Positions 53,300 through 63,188 are shown, numbered from the stretch's first letter. The stretch is 64,000 nucleotides of DNA from COE1 sp963596435 (GCA_963596435.1 CAVBMG010000002.1:1-64000); one strand, 5' to 3'. A program made the numbers and translations. The notes: generated by a model from the letters alone, not told the origin.

Positions 53300-53872
53300 T
53301 TTCCGATAAGAAGAAAAACCAAATAAAGTAATATCGCTTGCCGCCTTGGCAAGCTCTTCCAGAGAGACACTGTTGTCAGAATGAAACCATTCAATGTACA
53401 TGGACACAATACCGGATGCAACGTATTCGGCATAAAGTCCCAGCAGATTATTCTGTGCATTGATTCTTGGGGCATATCTTTCCAACAGTGTCTTTTTGAT
53501 TGTATTTTTCACCTTTATAAGCAGAAAATCATAATTGTTAGAGAATATGAGACTTCGATATAATTCAAAGTCATCATTGATGATATGGTTTAGACTGCAA
53601 AAAAGCGCATAAGCATCAAAATCAGAGGAACGAAAGTCATAATCACGGATAATGGCAAGCAGCTTCTCTACAATTTCATCCTCGATTTTATCCAGAATGT
53701 CATCAATTCCAGAGTAATAGCTATAGAAGGTTTTACGGTTAATATCTGCCTTATCAGACAGCTCTTTTACCGTAATCTGAGACAGTTCTTTCTCGGAGAG
53801 CAGAGAAATGAGAGCATTACGTATATTTTTCTGTGTGCGTTGTACGCGGCGATCTGTGGGGTTGGAAATCAT
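53294..53872 (-). CDS. TetR-family regulator
   Basis: The 192-residue protein has an N-terminal helix-turn-helix (about residues 10-60; ITVKELSDKADINRKTFYSYY) and a TetR_C domain common in Clostridia. I placed the start at 53872 (MISNPTDRR), with AAGGAG 7 bases upstream; a longer start has none. It is divergent from degV and convergent with GH51. The intergenic region contains GTAACA repeats and an ACACATGTGT palindrome (53914-53923) that may be its operator. Confidence 0.88.
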   Translation of the reverse strand: MISNPTDRRVQRTQKNIRNALISLLSEKELSQITVKELSDKADINRKTFYSYYSGIDDILDKIEDEIVEKLLAIIRDYDFRSSDFDAYALFCSLNHIINDDFELYRSLIFSNNYDFLLIKVKNTIKKTLLERYAPRINAQNNLLGLYAEYVASGIVSMYIEWFHSDNSVSLEELAKAASDITLFGFSSYRKL

Positions 53873-53964
53873 GTAGAGTCTCCTTTTTGATAATAACACT
53901 GTATAGATAAGTAACACATGTGTATAAAATGTATATTATGTAACATTGTCATGCATTTTGACCG

Positions 53965-53993
53965 TTGTCAGTAGAAATAATAGAAATTATAAT
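53965..53993 (+). promoter_or_regulatory. degV promoter
   Basis: TTGTCA (53965-53970), a 17-base spacer and TATAAT (53988-53993). Confidence 0.65.
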
Positions 53994-54051
53994 ACAGACA
54001 GATACAAAAAGCAACAAGTGTTACATTTTACAGGAAGGTTTGGTATAGGAA

Positions 54052-54921
54052 ATGAGAGAGTTTGTTATTTCAACGGATTCAACAGCCAGTTTGCCAGAAG
54101 ATTATCTGAAGGAAAACAATATTGCGATACATCCATTACATTATTATATAGATGAAGAGGAATTCGGTAAGGATATTGGAAAAGAATTAACGGATAAGGA
54201 ATTCTACCAGAGGATCAGAGAGGGCAAGATGCCTACCACAAGTGCGACCAATCCCGAATATATCATGAAGGTCATGAGGGAACAGCTGGATGCTGGTTTT
54301 GACGTTCTTCATATCGGATTTTCTTCAGGAATCAGCAGCAGCTATAACAATGCAGCAATGTGTGGCAGAGAATTACAGGAGGAATATCCGGATCGTAAGA
54401 TCATCGTTGTGGATTCTCTGAGTGCAGAGTGTGGACAGGCGCTGCTGGTCTACCATGCGGTAGAAATGAAGAAGCAGGGCAAGACAATGGAAGAGGTTGC
54501 AGAGTGGATTGAGGCGAACAAGCTTCATGTTGTACATCATTTTACAGTAGAAGATCTGTTTCACCTTGTAAGAGGCGGCAGACTTGCCAAATCTACTGCG
54601 ATTATCGGTACAGCATTAAATATCCAGCCGATTCTGCATGTGGATGATGAAGGAAAGTTATCTAACATAGCCAAGACCAGAGGCAGGAAAAAGGCAATGA
54701 AGATGCTGGTTGATACGATTGCTCAGAATACAGATGGATGGGAAGTCAATGAAGTATTCATTTCACATTCTGATACACAGGATGAAGCAGCAGAGCTGGA
54801 GAGTATGGTCAAAGAGAAATACCCGAATGCCAAGACCATGATTCTTTCAATCAGCCCAACAGTTGGAGCGCATACAGGTGTAGGTACACTGGTGGTATCT
54901 TATTTTGGAAATAAAAGATAG
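54052..54921 (+). CDS. DegV family fatty-acid-binding protein
   Basis: The 289-residue protein is a full-length DegV-type fatty-acid-binding protein. It has ISTDSTASLPEDYL at the N-terminus, FSSGISSSYNNA (about 90), RGGRLAKSTAIIGTALNIQP (about 180) and the final SISPTVGAHTGVGTLVVSYFG. FakB-like members bind an acyl chain for the FakA kinase, but many DegV proteins have no assigned role. Its ATAGGAA ribosome binding site is modest. A symmetric terminator lies between it and the chemoreceptor gene. Confidence 0.92.
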   Translation: MREFVISTDSTASLPEDYLKENNIAIHPLHYYIDEEEFGKDIGKELTDKEFYQRIREGKMPTTSATNPEYIMKVMREQLDAGFDVLHIGFSSGISSSYNNAAMCGRELQEEYPDRKIIVVDSLSAECGQALLVYHAVEMKKQGKTMEEVAEWIEANKLHVVHHFTVEDLFHLVRGGRLAKSTAIIGTALNIQPILHVDDEGKLSNIAKTRGRKKAMKMLVDTIAQNTDGWEVNEVFISHSDTQDEAAELESMVKEKYPNAKTMILSISPTVGAHTGVGTLVVSYFGNKR

Positions 54922-54925
54922 CAAT

Positions 54926-54957
54926 AAAAAAGTCACGCGAAAAAACGTGACTTTTTT
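54926..54957. terminator. Bidirectional terminator, degV / chemoreceptor
   Basis: AGTCACG and CGTGACT (54931-54952) form a stem flanked by A-rich and T-rich runs on both sides, so it can stop both convergent transcripts. Confidence 0.9.
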
Positions 54958-54970
54958 GTTGCTCATTTGT

Positions 54971-57070
54971 CTATTCTTTATAATTCTTAGCGACATATGC
55001 TGCGATATCTTCATTATCAGCATCCAGACGGCATCCAATGATATAAGTGCCTTCATCATTTGTGCATCGAATGATCGTAGCGGACTGTTCGCTCTGACCT
55101 TCCAGAGGGAATGCTTTCAGATGCAGTGTAATATGTTTACCCTTAGATTCCATAAAGATTCTTTCCGGGGACTTAAAAGCAAATCCTCCACCACTGATAT
55201 TGAGCATCTGTGCATCAAAAGACTGATTACTGTCAGAGAATGTTACTGTACACAGATTATGGATTGGCATTCTGGCATATTTACGTCTGTTCATAACAGT
55301 AGGGTTGGTATTTACGGTAATCTGGTATGTACCGGATGGGCTGTTCTTTGGAATAGAAACCTGTGCCTGCTCCCAGTAGTATACTGCATTTGCAACAGAA
55401 ATCTGCATACAATAGGTAACTGTTTTATCCTTTAAGTTAAGAGAAGAGGTATTCATGGAAGCAAGAATGCCATTATCTACAGTACCGCTGGCAGTACCAT
55501 TATATTCGCTGGTATGACCGGCTGCATCTTTTACGAACAGCGCAACGCTCATGCCTTTTGAAGCATCCTGGATTCCCATGAATCCGCCGGAACCGAGCTC
55601 TTTGACCAGATTATCAACGACTTTTTCAATATTCTCCACATTGACAGAGGTCTCTTCGTATTTACTGAGCATTGTTTTGGTAGTATCTTCTGCATCGGAT
55701 ACACAGTCTGTCATAACGCTCATGGCTTCTGTGATCAGAGACATATTATCGACCAGATTCTGATTGGAGGATTCTACCTCTTTCATAGCACGGTCGATTG
55801 TCTGTATGTTGCCGTTAAGCTGTGTAGAATCTGTTGCAATCTGAGTGACATTTTCATTAATTCCAGCCATACTGGTCAGCAGTTCCTGAATCAGTGTCAG
55901 TGTCTGGGTAATGGAAGAGGTCATCTTCTCAGAAGTCTCCTGTAAGTTGCCAAGAGCTCCCATAATACGTTCAGAGGAAGATTTGGTATCTGTACTCAAC
56001 TGTCTGATCTGTTCTGCTACAACGGCGAAGCCTCGTCCTGCATCACCGGCTCTTGCGGCCTCAATAGAGGCATTCAGTGCCAACAGGTTGGTCTGTGAAG
56101 TGATGCCGGAAATGGTACTTGTTTCATCCTTTACCATTTGGAACTCATTACTGAAGATTCCAAGAATCTGTTCTACCTGAGAAGAAAGGTCTGCAATGAC
56201 ATTTGTGGTATCCATGACCTTTACAAGCTCATGGCTGCTTTCATCTGCGTGCTGTCCTGATTCATTAATCAGCTTGACCATTTCATCAATGAGGGTTACA
56301 ACACTTTGTACCTGTGTATTGATATCAGTTGTCATGTCAACAGAAGACATTGTTTTGTCATGCAGTGTATTATTGTTATCAGACAGCTTATTCATGCTTT
56401 CTACAACAGAGTTGGCACCTTGACGGTTCTCATCTGCAAGTTCTCTGACAACGGTAACGCCATCTACGATGGAATTGCTGGCGCCTTTTACCTTGTTTAC
56501 TGTATTTACAACACGTTCCAGATTGCCCTGGATGGAGCCTGTCAGTGCATCATTAGAAGAAGTGATGTGTTTTACAGACAAAATACAGCCTATATAGCAG
56601 AGAGTGATCGTGCTGATCTCCAGAGGCAGATCATTGACATAACCTGCGGGTGTTGTTCCCTGAATATAGAATACAAGAGCACTCAGAAGCAGGACGGCAT
56701 CATTCAGAACGCATATCTTAATAAGAAAAATATAATCGTTGAAGAGTACCATCATCGTGATAAGTGGGAAAATATAGATAAATGCAAGATCAAAAGGCGA
56801 TACACAGATAGCATAGGCATAGAAAATACCATATCCTATCGCAACAACCTTCTTGTATTCAACCCAGTCTTCACCTTTTAACTTGCACATGATTCGCCCA
56901 AATAAATAGGGAATCCATCCAAGCAGAACCATTGTGATGAAATTACCTGCTGTAAAATCTCCTCCAATCTGTGGAACGTGTGCCAATGTGACCAGAACAA
57001 GCAGAATAATCCATACAACACGAGCTTTTTTGTTGGCGCTTGCCTTAAAATGTTTCTCATTATATTCCAT
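54971..57070 (-). CDS. Methyl-accepting chemotaxis protein with C-terminal PilZ domain
   Basis: The 699-residue protein has about five to six N-terminal membrane helices (residues 20-175) in place of a periplasmic sensor. A long MCP coiled coil has the signalling hairpin NASIEAARAGDAGRGFAVVA (about 328-355), followed by a β-region and a PilZ domain (about 590-699) with RRKYARMP and NISGGGF. PilZ binds cyclic di-GMP, so this receptor should couple that messenger to the CheA/CheW array. No other chemotaxis or flagellar genes are nearby. I chose start 57070, with AAAGGA 9 bases upstream. Confidence 0.9.
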   Translation of the reverse strand: MEYNEKHFKASANKKARVVWIILLVLVTLAHVPQIGGDFTAGNFITMVLLGWIPYLFGRIMCKLKGEDWVEYKKVVAIGYGIFYAYAICVSPFDLAFIYIFPLITMMVLFNDYIFLIKICVLNDAVLLLSALVFYIQGTTPAGYVNDLPLEISTITLCYIGCILSVKHITSSNDALTGSIQGNLERVVNTVNKVKGASNSIVDGVTVVRELADENRQGANSVVESMNKLSDNNNTLHDKTMSSVDMTTDINTQVQSVVTLIDEMVKLINESGQHADESSHELVKVMDTTNVIADLSSQVEQILGIFSNEFQMVKDETSTISGITSQTNLLALNASIEAARAGDAGRGFAVVAEQIRQLSTDTKSSSERIMGALGNLQETSEKMTSSITQTLTLIQELLTSMAGINENVTQIATDSTQLNGNIQTIDRAMKEVESSNQNLVDNMSLITEAMSVMTDCVSDAEDTTKTMLSKYEETSVNVENIEKVVDNLVKELGSGGFMGIQDASKGMSVALFVKDAAGHTSEYNGTASGTVDNGILASMNTSSLNLKDKTVTYCMQISVANAVYYWEQAQVSIPKNSPSGTYQITVNTNPTVMNRRKYARMPIHNLCTVTFSDSNQSFDAQMLNISGGGFAFKSPERIFMESKGKHITLHLKAFPLEGQSEQSATIIRCTNDEGTYIIGCRLDADNEDIAAYVAKNYKE

Positions 57071-57250
57071 TTCTTTTTTCCTTTCTGTTGGCAATATATC
57101 CTTATCTTTTGCACTTACTTCTTATTTTAAATTACAATAAGAAAAAAGCCTATATAATTAAAAGAAAATAATAAAAATAAACTGTCAATAAATTTCCTAT
57201 TTACTATATAGGAATTGTATGATAATATGTATTTGTTTTTAATAAGGAAT

Positions 57251-57279
57251 TTGACATAATCATATAAGTGCTTTACAAT
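57251..57279 (+). promoter_or_regulatory. metNIQ promoter
   Basis: TTGACA (57251-57256), a 17-base spacer and TACAAT (57274-57279) form a near-consensus promoter. I looked for the core of an S-box (SAM-I) riboswitch in the leader and saw none, so control is not obvious. Confidence 0.7.
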
Positions 57280-57352
57280 ATTGCATGGTTTCATGTATCT
57301 ATACTGGAATAGTCAGTGACAATAAAATAAAGAAGAAAGGTTTGGTAAAGTG

Positions 57353-58366
57353 ATGATTACTTTAAAAAATGTATCCAAAACCTACGAGACCAAGGATGGT
57401 ACAGTGCATGCATTACAGGATGTAAGCCTTACAATCAATAAGGGAGATATTTTTGGTATCATTGGTATGAGTGGTGCCGGTAAGAGTACGTTAGTCAGAT
57501 GCTTGAATTTTCTGGAACGTCCAACCTCTGGTACTGTAGAGATAGAAGGTAAGGATCTGTCAGCTTTGAGCGAAAAGGAACTGCGTATGGAGCGCAGAGG
57601 CATTGCAATGATTTTCCAGCATTTTAATCTGCTGATGCAGAAGAATGTTATGGACAATGTCTGTTTCCCTTTGAGAATTGCGGGAGTTTCCAAGGCTGAT
57701 GCAAGAAAGAGAGCCAAAGAGCTTTTGGAGATTGTAGGACTTTCCGATAAAGCCAAGGCTTATCCCATACAGCTTTCCGGTGGACAGAAGCAGAGAGTGG
57801 CAATCGCAAGAGCGCTGGCTTCCAATCCCAAGATTCTGCTGTGTGACGAGGCTACCAGTGCCTTGGACCCACAGACGACCAAGTCTATCCTGGCATTATT
57901 AAAAGAAATTAATGAGAAATATGGAATTACCATTGTGATTATTACTCATGAAATGGCAGTTGTAAGAGAAATCTGTAACAGAGTCGGCATCATTGGCGGT
58001 GGACATCTGGTAGAGACAGGAGAAGTTCTGGAAGTATTCAGTCATCCACAGTCTAAGGAAGCCAAGGAGCTTGTAATCAGAAGTGCATCCGAGAATGCAG
58101 AGCTGGTTGATGAATTACAGACAAAGAACTGCGTGAGAATCGTATTTTCAGCGAACTCATCCTTTGAACCGGTGATTGCCAATATGGTACTTCGATTCCA
58201 GACACCGGTGAATATCCTCAGAGCAGATACGAAGAATGTCAGTGGTATTGCTCATGGTGAGATGATTCTGGGCTTACCGGAAGATAAGAAGATCAGCCAT
58301 GAAATGATACAGTATCTGAAAGACAGAAATCTTGCAGTAGAGGAGGTAACTGATTATGTGGGATAA
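57353..58366 (+). CDS. metN: Methionine ABC importer ATPase MetN
   Basis: The 337-residue ATPase has Walker A (GMSGAGKST), signature (LSGGQKQRVAIARAL), Walker B (ILLCDEATSALDP) and a C-terminal NIL regulatory domain (about residues 260-337) that senses methionine. A GTG at 57350 is an equally possible start, 9 bases after AAAGG. It overlaps metI by 11 bases. The operon order is metN-metI-metQ. Confidence 0.95.
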   Translation: MITLKNVSKTYETKDGTVHALQDVSLTINKGDIFGIIGMSGAGKSTLVRCLNFLERPTSGTVEIEGKDLSALSEKELRMERRGIAMIFQHFNLLMQKNVMDNVCFPLRIAGVSKADARKRAKELLEIVGLSDKAKAYPIQLSGGQKQRVAIARALASNPKILLCDEATSALDPQTTKSILALLKEINEKYGITIVIITHEMAVVREICNRVGIIGGGHLVETGEVLEVFSHPQSKEAKELVIRSASENAELVDELQTKNCVRIVFSANSSFEPVIANMVLRFQTPVNILRADTKNVSGIAHGEMILGLPEDKKISHEMIQYLKDRNLAVEEVTDYVG

Positions 58367-59018
58367 AGCAGTAATCAATATGATTCTGGTAGGAATCGGT
58401 GAAACATTATATATGACTCTGGCATCTACGATTATGGGATATGTGTTTGGAATGCCTCTTGGAATTGCACTGGCAGTTACAGATAAGACAGGCATCAGAC
58501 CAAATGCAGTAGTCTATAAGATTCTGGATTTTATTTCCAATATTATCAGAAGTATTCCATTCCTGATTCTTCTGATCGTATTGATTCCTTTTACAAGACT
58601 GGTCGTAGGTAAGAGCTATGGCTCTACAGCGACAATAGTGCCGCTGGTTGTAGCAGCAACACCTTTTATCGGTCGAATGGTAGAGTCTTCTCTGAAAGAA
58701 GTGGATGGTGGTGTCATTGAGGCAGCACAGTCCATGGGAGCAAGTACTTTTACAATTATCTTCAAAGTATTGCTGGTAGAGGCAAGAACATCCATTCTTG
58801 TAGGTGCTACTATCGCAATCGGTACAATACTTGGTTATTCTGCCATGGCGGGTACTGTAGGCGGAGGCGGTCTTGGAGATATCGCTATTCGTTACGGATA
58901 TCACCGTTATCAGGTGGATATCATGGTTGTAACAGTGATTCTGTTGATCGTTCTGGTGCAGATATTCCAGACGATAGGCATGCATATTGCCAATAAGATC
59001 GACAGGCGTAAGAGATAA
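58356..59018 (+). CDS. metI: Methionine ABC importer permease MetI
   Basis: The 220-residue permease has about five helices and the EAA loop (VIEAAQSMGASTFTIIFKVLL). It starts within metN with AGGAGG nearby, is followed by metQ after 51 bases, and has the length usual for the family. It forms the channel of the methionine importer. Confidence 0.95.
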   Translation: MWDKAVINMILVGIGETLYMTLASTIMGYVFGMPLGIALAVTDKTGIRPNAVVYKILDFISNIIRSIPFLILLIVLIPFTRLVVGKSYGSTATIVPLVVAATPFIGRMVESSLKEVDGGVIEAAQSMGASTFTIIFKVLLVEARTSILVGATIAIGTILGYSAMAGTVGGGGLGDIAIRYGYHRYQVDIMVVTVILLIVLVQIFQTIGMHIANKIDRRKR

Positions 59019-59069
59019 CAATCCGCACAGCGGAGGTTATAGATATTTATTATTAATGGAGGAGAAATT

Positions 59070-59969
59070 ATGAAAAAAAGAGTAACAGCAGTCATTTTGA
59101 CAGCAGCATTAGCTGTAGCATCTTTAGCAGGATGTGGCAACACAGCAACATCTGAACCTGCAGCAGAAGCAACAGGAAGCGCAGACACAGCAGCGACAGA
59201 AGCAGCAACACAGGCAGCAGAGAGCACATCTACAGAGGATAAGACAATCACAGTAGCAGCAAGTGCTACACCTCATGCAGAGATTCTGGAACAGGCAAAG
59301 TCTATTCTTGCAGAGCAGGGATGGGATCTTCAGGTAACAGTATTTGATGATTATGTACAGCCAAACAATGTTGTTGAGAGTGGTGAATTTGATGCCAATT
59401 ATTTCCAGCACATTCCTTATCTTGACAGCTTCAATGAAGAACATGGTACACACCTTGTAAACGCAGGCGGCATCCATTATGAGCCATTTGGTATCTATCC
59501 TGGAACAAAATCCAGCCTGGATGATCTGGAAAGTGGTGATGTTATCGCAGTTCCTAACGATACAACAAACGAAGCAAGAGCATTGCTCTTATTGCAGGAT
59601 AATGGTATACTGACACTTAAAGACGGTGTTGGTCTGGAAGCAACTGTAAATGATATCGTAGAGAATCCTAAGGATGTTAAGATTCAGGAGCTGGCAGCTG
59701 AGCAGGTAGCAAGAGTAAGAGAAGAAGTTGCTTTCGTTGTATTAAACGGTAACTATGCATTACAGGCTGGTCTTTCTGTAGCTAAGGATGCAATCAAATA
59801 TGAGACTGCTGATTCAGAAGCAGCTAAGACATATGTGAATGTAATTGCAGTAAAAGAAGGCAATGAAAACAGTGAAAAGACAAAGGCTTTAGTAGATACT
59901 CTGAAGTCTGATGCTATCAAGCAGTATATTAACGATACATATGACGGAGCAGTTATTCCATTTAACTAA
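59070..59969 (+). CDS. metQ: Methionine-binding lipoprotein MetQ
   Basis: The 299-residue lipoprotein has a signal peptide with lipobox SLAGCGN (Cys at about residue 25), an Ala/Thr/Glu-rich linker and a NlpA/MetQ binding domain (VAASATPHAEILEQAK, and DANYFQHIPYLDSFNEEHG). It captures D- or L-methionine outside the membrane for MetNI. GGAGGAG precedes ATG 59070. The ORF ends in the typical NDTYDGAVIPF. Confidence 0.95.
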   Translation: MKKRVTAVILTAALAVASLAGCGNTATSEPAAEATGSADTAATEAATQAAESTSTEDKTITVAASATPHAEILEQAKSILAEQGWDLQVTVFDDYVQPNNVVESGEFDANYFQHIPYLDSFNEEHGTHLVNAGGIHYEPFGIYPGTKSSLDDLESGDVIAVPNDTTNEARALLLLQDNGILTLKDGVGLEATVNDIVENPKDVKIQELAAEQVARVREEVAFVVLNGNYALQAGLSVAKDAIKYETADSEAAKTYVNVIAVKEGNENSEKTKALVDTLKSDAIKQYINDTYDGAVIPFN

Positions 59970-60043
59970 TCAGATATAATATGTATAATCTATACAAGAA
60001 CCGCAGACACTGATCTTATATTATAAACGTGGAGGAATCAGCA

Positions 60044-60640
60044 ATGAAAAAGAGAAAACTGACGACTACGCTTGCAGCAGTGCTTGCGGCAGCAATGCTC
60101 GTTACTGGATGTGGAGCAGATACAGATCGTAATTCGGATGAAGTAACAACACAGGAACATGATGAAGATACCATGGTTCATCTGGAGAGTCTGGATGAGG
60201 TCTCTGCTTTGTTTGATGATGTATATGCACAGGTATCGGAAGATATGCTGCCTGCTTATCTGGAGACCAGTGAGGTAGATCTACAGGATATGGATTCTGT
60301 GACCTTTCTGACAGGGTTGACAGATATTACGGGAATAGATGGCATATATATATCAGAGTCAGGAATTGGCTCTATCGCATATTCTGCGATGTACATCAGA
60401 ACAAGTGATGATGCAGATGTAGAGAAGATCAAAAAGCAGGTATTTGACAGTGTGAATCCGGCTAAATGGATCTGCGTAACAGCAGAGAAGGAGATTGCCA
60501 ATTCCTTTGGAAAAGACATTTTCTTTGTAATGGGAGATCTCGATACAGCGGACAGTGTCTATGAAGCAGCAGTTAAGGCTGCTGAGCAAAGAAACATGAC
60601 AGTTTCTGATCAGATATTGGAGAAAGAAAATCCTATCTAA
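60044..60640 (+). CDS. DUF4358-like lipoprotein of the acylation module
   Basis: The 198-residue lipoprotein has a signal peptide with lipobox LVTGCGA and an acidic linker. Its domain resembles DUF4358 proteins (YISESGIGSIAYSAMYI, VEKIKKQVFDSVN) that accompany MBOAT and DHHW genes in Lachnospiraceae. GGAGG lies 8 bases before ATG 60044. It precedes the MBOAT gene by 17 bases. It probably lies outside the membrane and assists acyl transfer or binds the product, but its role is not known. Confidence 0.68.
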   Translation: MKKRKLTTTLAAVLAAAMLVTGCGADTDRNSDEVTTQEHDEDTMVHLESLDEVSALFDDVYAQVSEDMLPAYLETSEVDLQDMDSVTFLTGLTDITGIDGIYISESGIGSIAYSAMYIRTSDDADVEKIKKQVFDSVNPAKWICVTAEKEIANSFGKDIFFVMGDLDTADSVYEAAVKAAEQRNMTVSDQILEKENPI

Positions 60641-60657
60641 TTAAAGGAGCAGTTCCT

Positions 60658-62058
60658 ATGCTATTTTCCAGTATTACGTTTCTCTACTTTTTTCTGCCAC
60701 TGGCACTTTTACTTTACAAAGTTGTGCCATCCGGGGCGAAGAATTTATGTCTATGTATGATATCCTGTCTCTTTTATGCATGGGGAGAGCCTGCAGGGCT
60801 CTTCCTTATGCTGGGACAGGTTGTATTTGCTTATATTCTGACAGGAATAGCAGACAATAGAAAAGGTACAGGAATAGGCAGAATATCTTATATTCTGTCT
60901 GTTTTTGTGCCTTTTGTTTTTTTATTTTATTATAAATACAGTACATTCTTCCTGCATGGAATTATGCCTGATATGCCGGAGATAACACTGCCGATAGGGA
61001 TTTCGTTTTATACATTTCAGCTTGTAAGTTACTGCATTGATGTACATTATGGCAGAGCTGCAAGGCAGAAGAAGCTTGTGAACCTTATTGCGTATGTGAC
61101 GCTTTTCCCACAATTGATTGCAGGGCCTATTGTGCGATATACGCAGATAGAACAGGAACTGGCAGACAGATATATTTTAGAAGAAGATTTTGCACAGGGA
61201 AGTATCAGATTTGTCATTGGTCTTGCCAAGAAGGTACTTCTGGCTAACGTGCTGGGAGAGTTTACACAGGAAATAGCGGGAATGACAGGAGAATCTGTTA
61301 TACTGGCATGGCTTTATGCTGCAACAGCAGCTATGCAGATATACTATGATTTCTCTGGATATTCGGATATGGCAATTGGACTTGGAAGAATGTTCGGATT
61401 TCATTTTCCAGAGAATTTCAGATATCCTTTTATCGCAGAAAGTGCGACTGCATTCTGGCGGCGGTGGCATATCACATTAGGTTCGTGGTTCCGGGACTAC
61501 GTATATATCCCCCTGGGAGGCAACAGAGTAGGTAAAGCCAGATGGCTCTTAAATATTATGGTAGTCTGGTTCTTAACTGGACTGTGGCATGGAGCGGGCT
61601 GGAATTATATTATCTGGGGCGCAGGTTTTGGAATCCTGCTGATTATGGAGAAATCTATTCACATTACAATACCTGATACTCCTGTGGCACAGACTATATG
61701 GAAGATTGTAAAGCATGTGTATATGCTGATCATTATTGCTGTCAGTTTTCTTATTTTCAAAACAGAAGATATGCATGCACTACAGCGGAATCTGATAGCT
61801 CTGATTCAGAGTTCGTCTGCAACAGCCAATACAGAGCTGCATCGGTATGTAATCAGGAACAGGGCAGTATTATTGATTGTAAGCGTTATTGGAACGACTC
61901 CATTACCTAAGATGCTGTGGAATCGTTATGTACAAATGACAAAAAAACAGATTCTTACGGATATTATCAGTATTATTGGAGTAGTTTTGCTTTTGTTATT
62001 GTGTACTGCTTACCTGATAGATGGTTCCTTTAATCCGTTTTTGTATTTCAGGTTTTAA
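60658..62058 (+). CDS. MBOAT-family O-acyltransferase (AlgI/DltB-like)
   Basis: The 466-residue protein has about ten to eleven membrane helices. The catalytic His lies in LTGLWHGAGWNYIIWG (about residue 305), and FRYPFIAESATAFWRRWHI is the conserved family block. It transfers an acyl group, usually acetyl, across the membrane onto a surface polymer. AAAGGAG lies before ATG 60658. It is followed 29 bases later by the DHHW gene, its typical extracytoplasmic partner. Confidence 0.93.
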   Translation: MLFSSITFLYFFLPLALLLYKVVPSGAKNLCLCMISCLFYAWGEPAGLFLMLGQVVFAYILTGIADNRKGTGIGRISYILSVFVPFVFLFYYKYSTFFLHGIMPDMPEITLPIGISFYTFQLVSYCIDVHYGRAARQKKLVNLIAYVTLFPQLIAGPIVRYTQIEQELADRYILEEDFAQGSIRFVIGLAKKVLLANVLGEFTQEIAGMTGESVILAWLYAATAAMQIYYDFSGYSDMAIGLGRMFGFHFPENFRYPFIAESATAFWRRWHITLGSWFRDYVYIPLGGNRVGKARWLLNIMVVWFLTGLWHGAGWNYIIWGAGFGILLIMEKSIHITIPDTPVAQTIWKIVKHVYMLIIIAVSFLIFKTEDMHALQRNLIALIQSSSATANTELHRYVIRNRAVLLIVSVIGTTPLPKMLWNRYVQMTKKQILTDIISIIGVVLLLLLCTAYLIDGSFNPFLYFRF

Positions 62059-62087
62059 TATAATTGATAGAAAAGGAGATGGGCATA

Positions 62088-63188
62088 ATGAGAAAATTGC
62101 AGAAATTATGGATTATTCTGTTCCTGGGAATATTGTTTACAGCTCCTGTTTTGCTTCTGATTATGCCTAAGCAGCAGTATTCCACCTCGGAACGTCGTAA
62201 ATTAAAGACCATGCCGGCTATAACAATGGAGGGTATTCTGGATAAATCCTGCATGCAATCCATAGAAGAATACCTGCTGGATCATTTTCCTTTTAGGGAA
62301 CAGCTGCGGCGTATGAAGGCATATTATGCATATGATGTTTTACAGCAGAAGGAAAATAATGGAATCTATGTGGCAGGAGGTTATGCGGGGAAGCTGGAAT
62401 ATCCGTTAAGAGAGTCGGAGATTGCCAAGGCAGCAGACAGGATGCTTAGTCTGAAACAACAGTATTTTCCTGATGCCAGAACGTACTATGCAATCGTGCC
62501 GGATAAGAACTATTATCAGGCGTCAGCATATGGATATCCGGTTATGGACTATGAGAAGCTGGATAACATACTACAGGAAAAACTGACAGACGTGTCACAA
62601 ATTTTATTATGGGATGCATTGACAATAGAAGATTATTACTGTACAGATACACATTGGAGACAGGAGAGACTACAGCCTGTAGTGGACAGAATCGGGGAAC
62701 AGCTGGGATTTTCTATAGACTTATCCACACTCAGGAAAGAGTCAATTTATCCTTTTTATGGCGTATACTATGGACAATCTGCATTGCCACTACAACCAGA
62801 TACGATATGTTACTATACCGATGAGATCATAGAGAGTGTACAGGTGTGGAACCTGGAGGACGATCAGATAGAATCGGTATACAGACCGCAGATTATAGAG
62901 AAAGAGGGACCGGTAGATCTCTATGACTTTTATCTTGGTGGAGCGTCACCGGTTCAGATATTGACATCACCACAGGCACAGACTGACAGAAAGCTGATTA
63001 TTTTTCGAGATTCTTTTGGAAGTAGTCTTGCACCCTTGCTCTCAGAGGTATACCATGAGATTATATTAATTGATACTCGTTATATTTCAGCATCACGATT
63101 GGGAGAGTATGTGGATTTTACAGATGCGGATGTTCTGTTTCTGTACAATACATTATTGCTGAATCATGCAAGTATGTTAAAGGAATAA
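62088..63188 (+). CDS. DHHW-family (AlgX/AlgJ-like) SGNH protein
   Basis: The 366-residue protein has an N-terminal membrane anchor (about residues 8-28) and an extracytoplasmic SGNH-like domain. The catalytic pair lies in CTDTHWRQE (a D-x-H-W variant of DHHW), with the Ser in IIFRDSFGSSLAPLL. It is thought to pass acyl groups from the MBOAT protein to the polymer. I chose ATG 62088 because AAGGAG lies 9 bases upstream. With the MBOAT and lipoprotein genes it forms a three-gene module. Confidence 0.87.
   Translation: MRKLQKLWIILFLGILFTAPVLLLIMPKQQYSTSERRKLKTMPAITMEGILDKSCMQSIEEYLLDHFPFREQLRRMKAYYAYDVLQQKENNGIYVAGGYAGKLEYPLRESEIAKAADRMLSLKQQYFPDARTYYAIVPDKNYYQASAYGYPVMDYEKLDNILQEKLTDVSQILLWDALTIEDYYCTDTHWRQERLQPVVDRIGEQLGFSIDLSTLRKESIYPFYGVYYGQSALPLQPDTICYYTDEIIESVQVWNLEDDQIESVYRPQIIEKEGPVDLYDFYLGGASPVQILTSPQAQTDRKLIIFRDSFGSSLAPLLSEVYHEIILIDTRYISASRLGEYVDFTDADVLFLYNTLLLNHASMLKE

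Noticed and set aside
57280..57349. SAM riboswitch or T-box upstream of metN
   Set aside because: The leader is only about 70 bases and lacks the conserved cores of either class.
57284..57353. Small ORF between the metNIQ promoter and metN
   Set aside because: Its ATG lies almost at the predicted transcript start, with no ribosome binding site and no terminator nearby.
58407..59021. 204-codon minus-strand ORF opposite metI
   Set aside because: Composition is typical of antisense reading of a membrane protein gene; metI is clear on the other strand.
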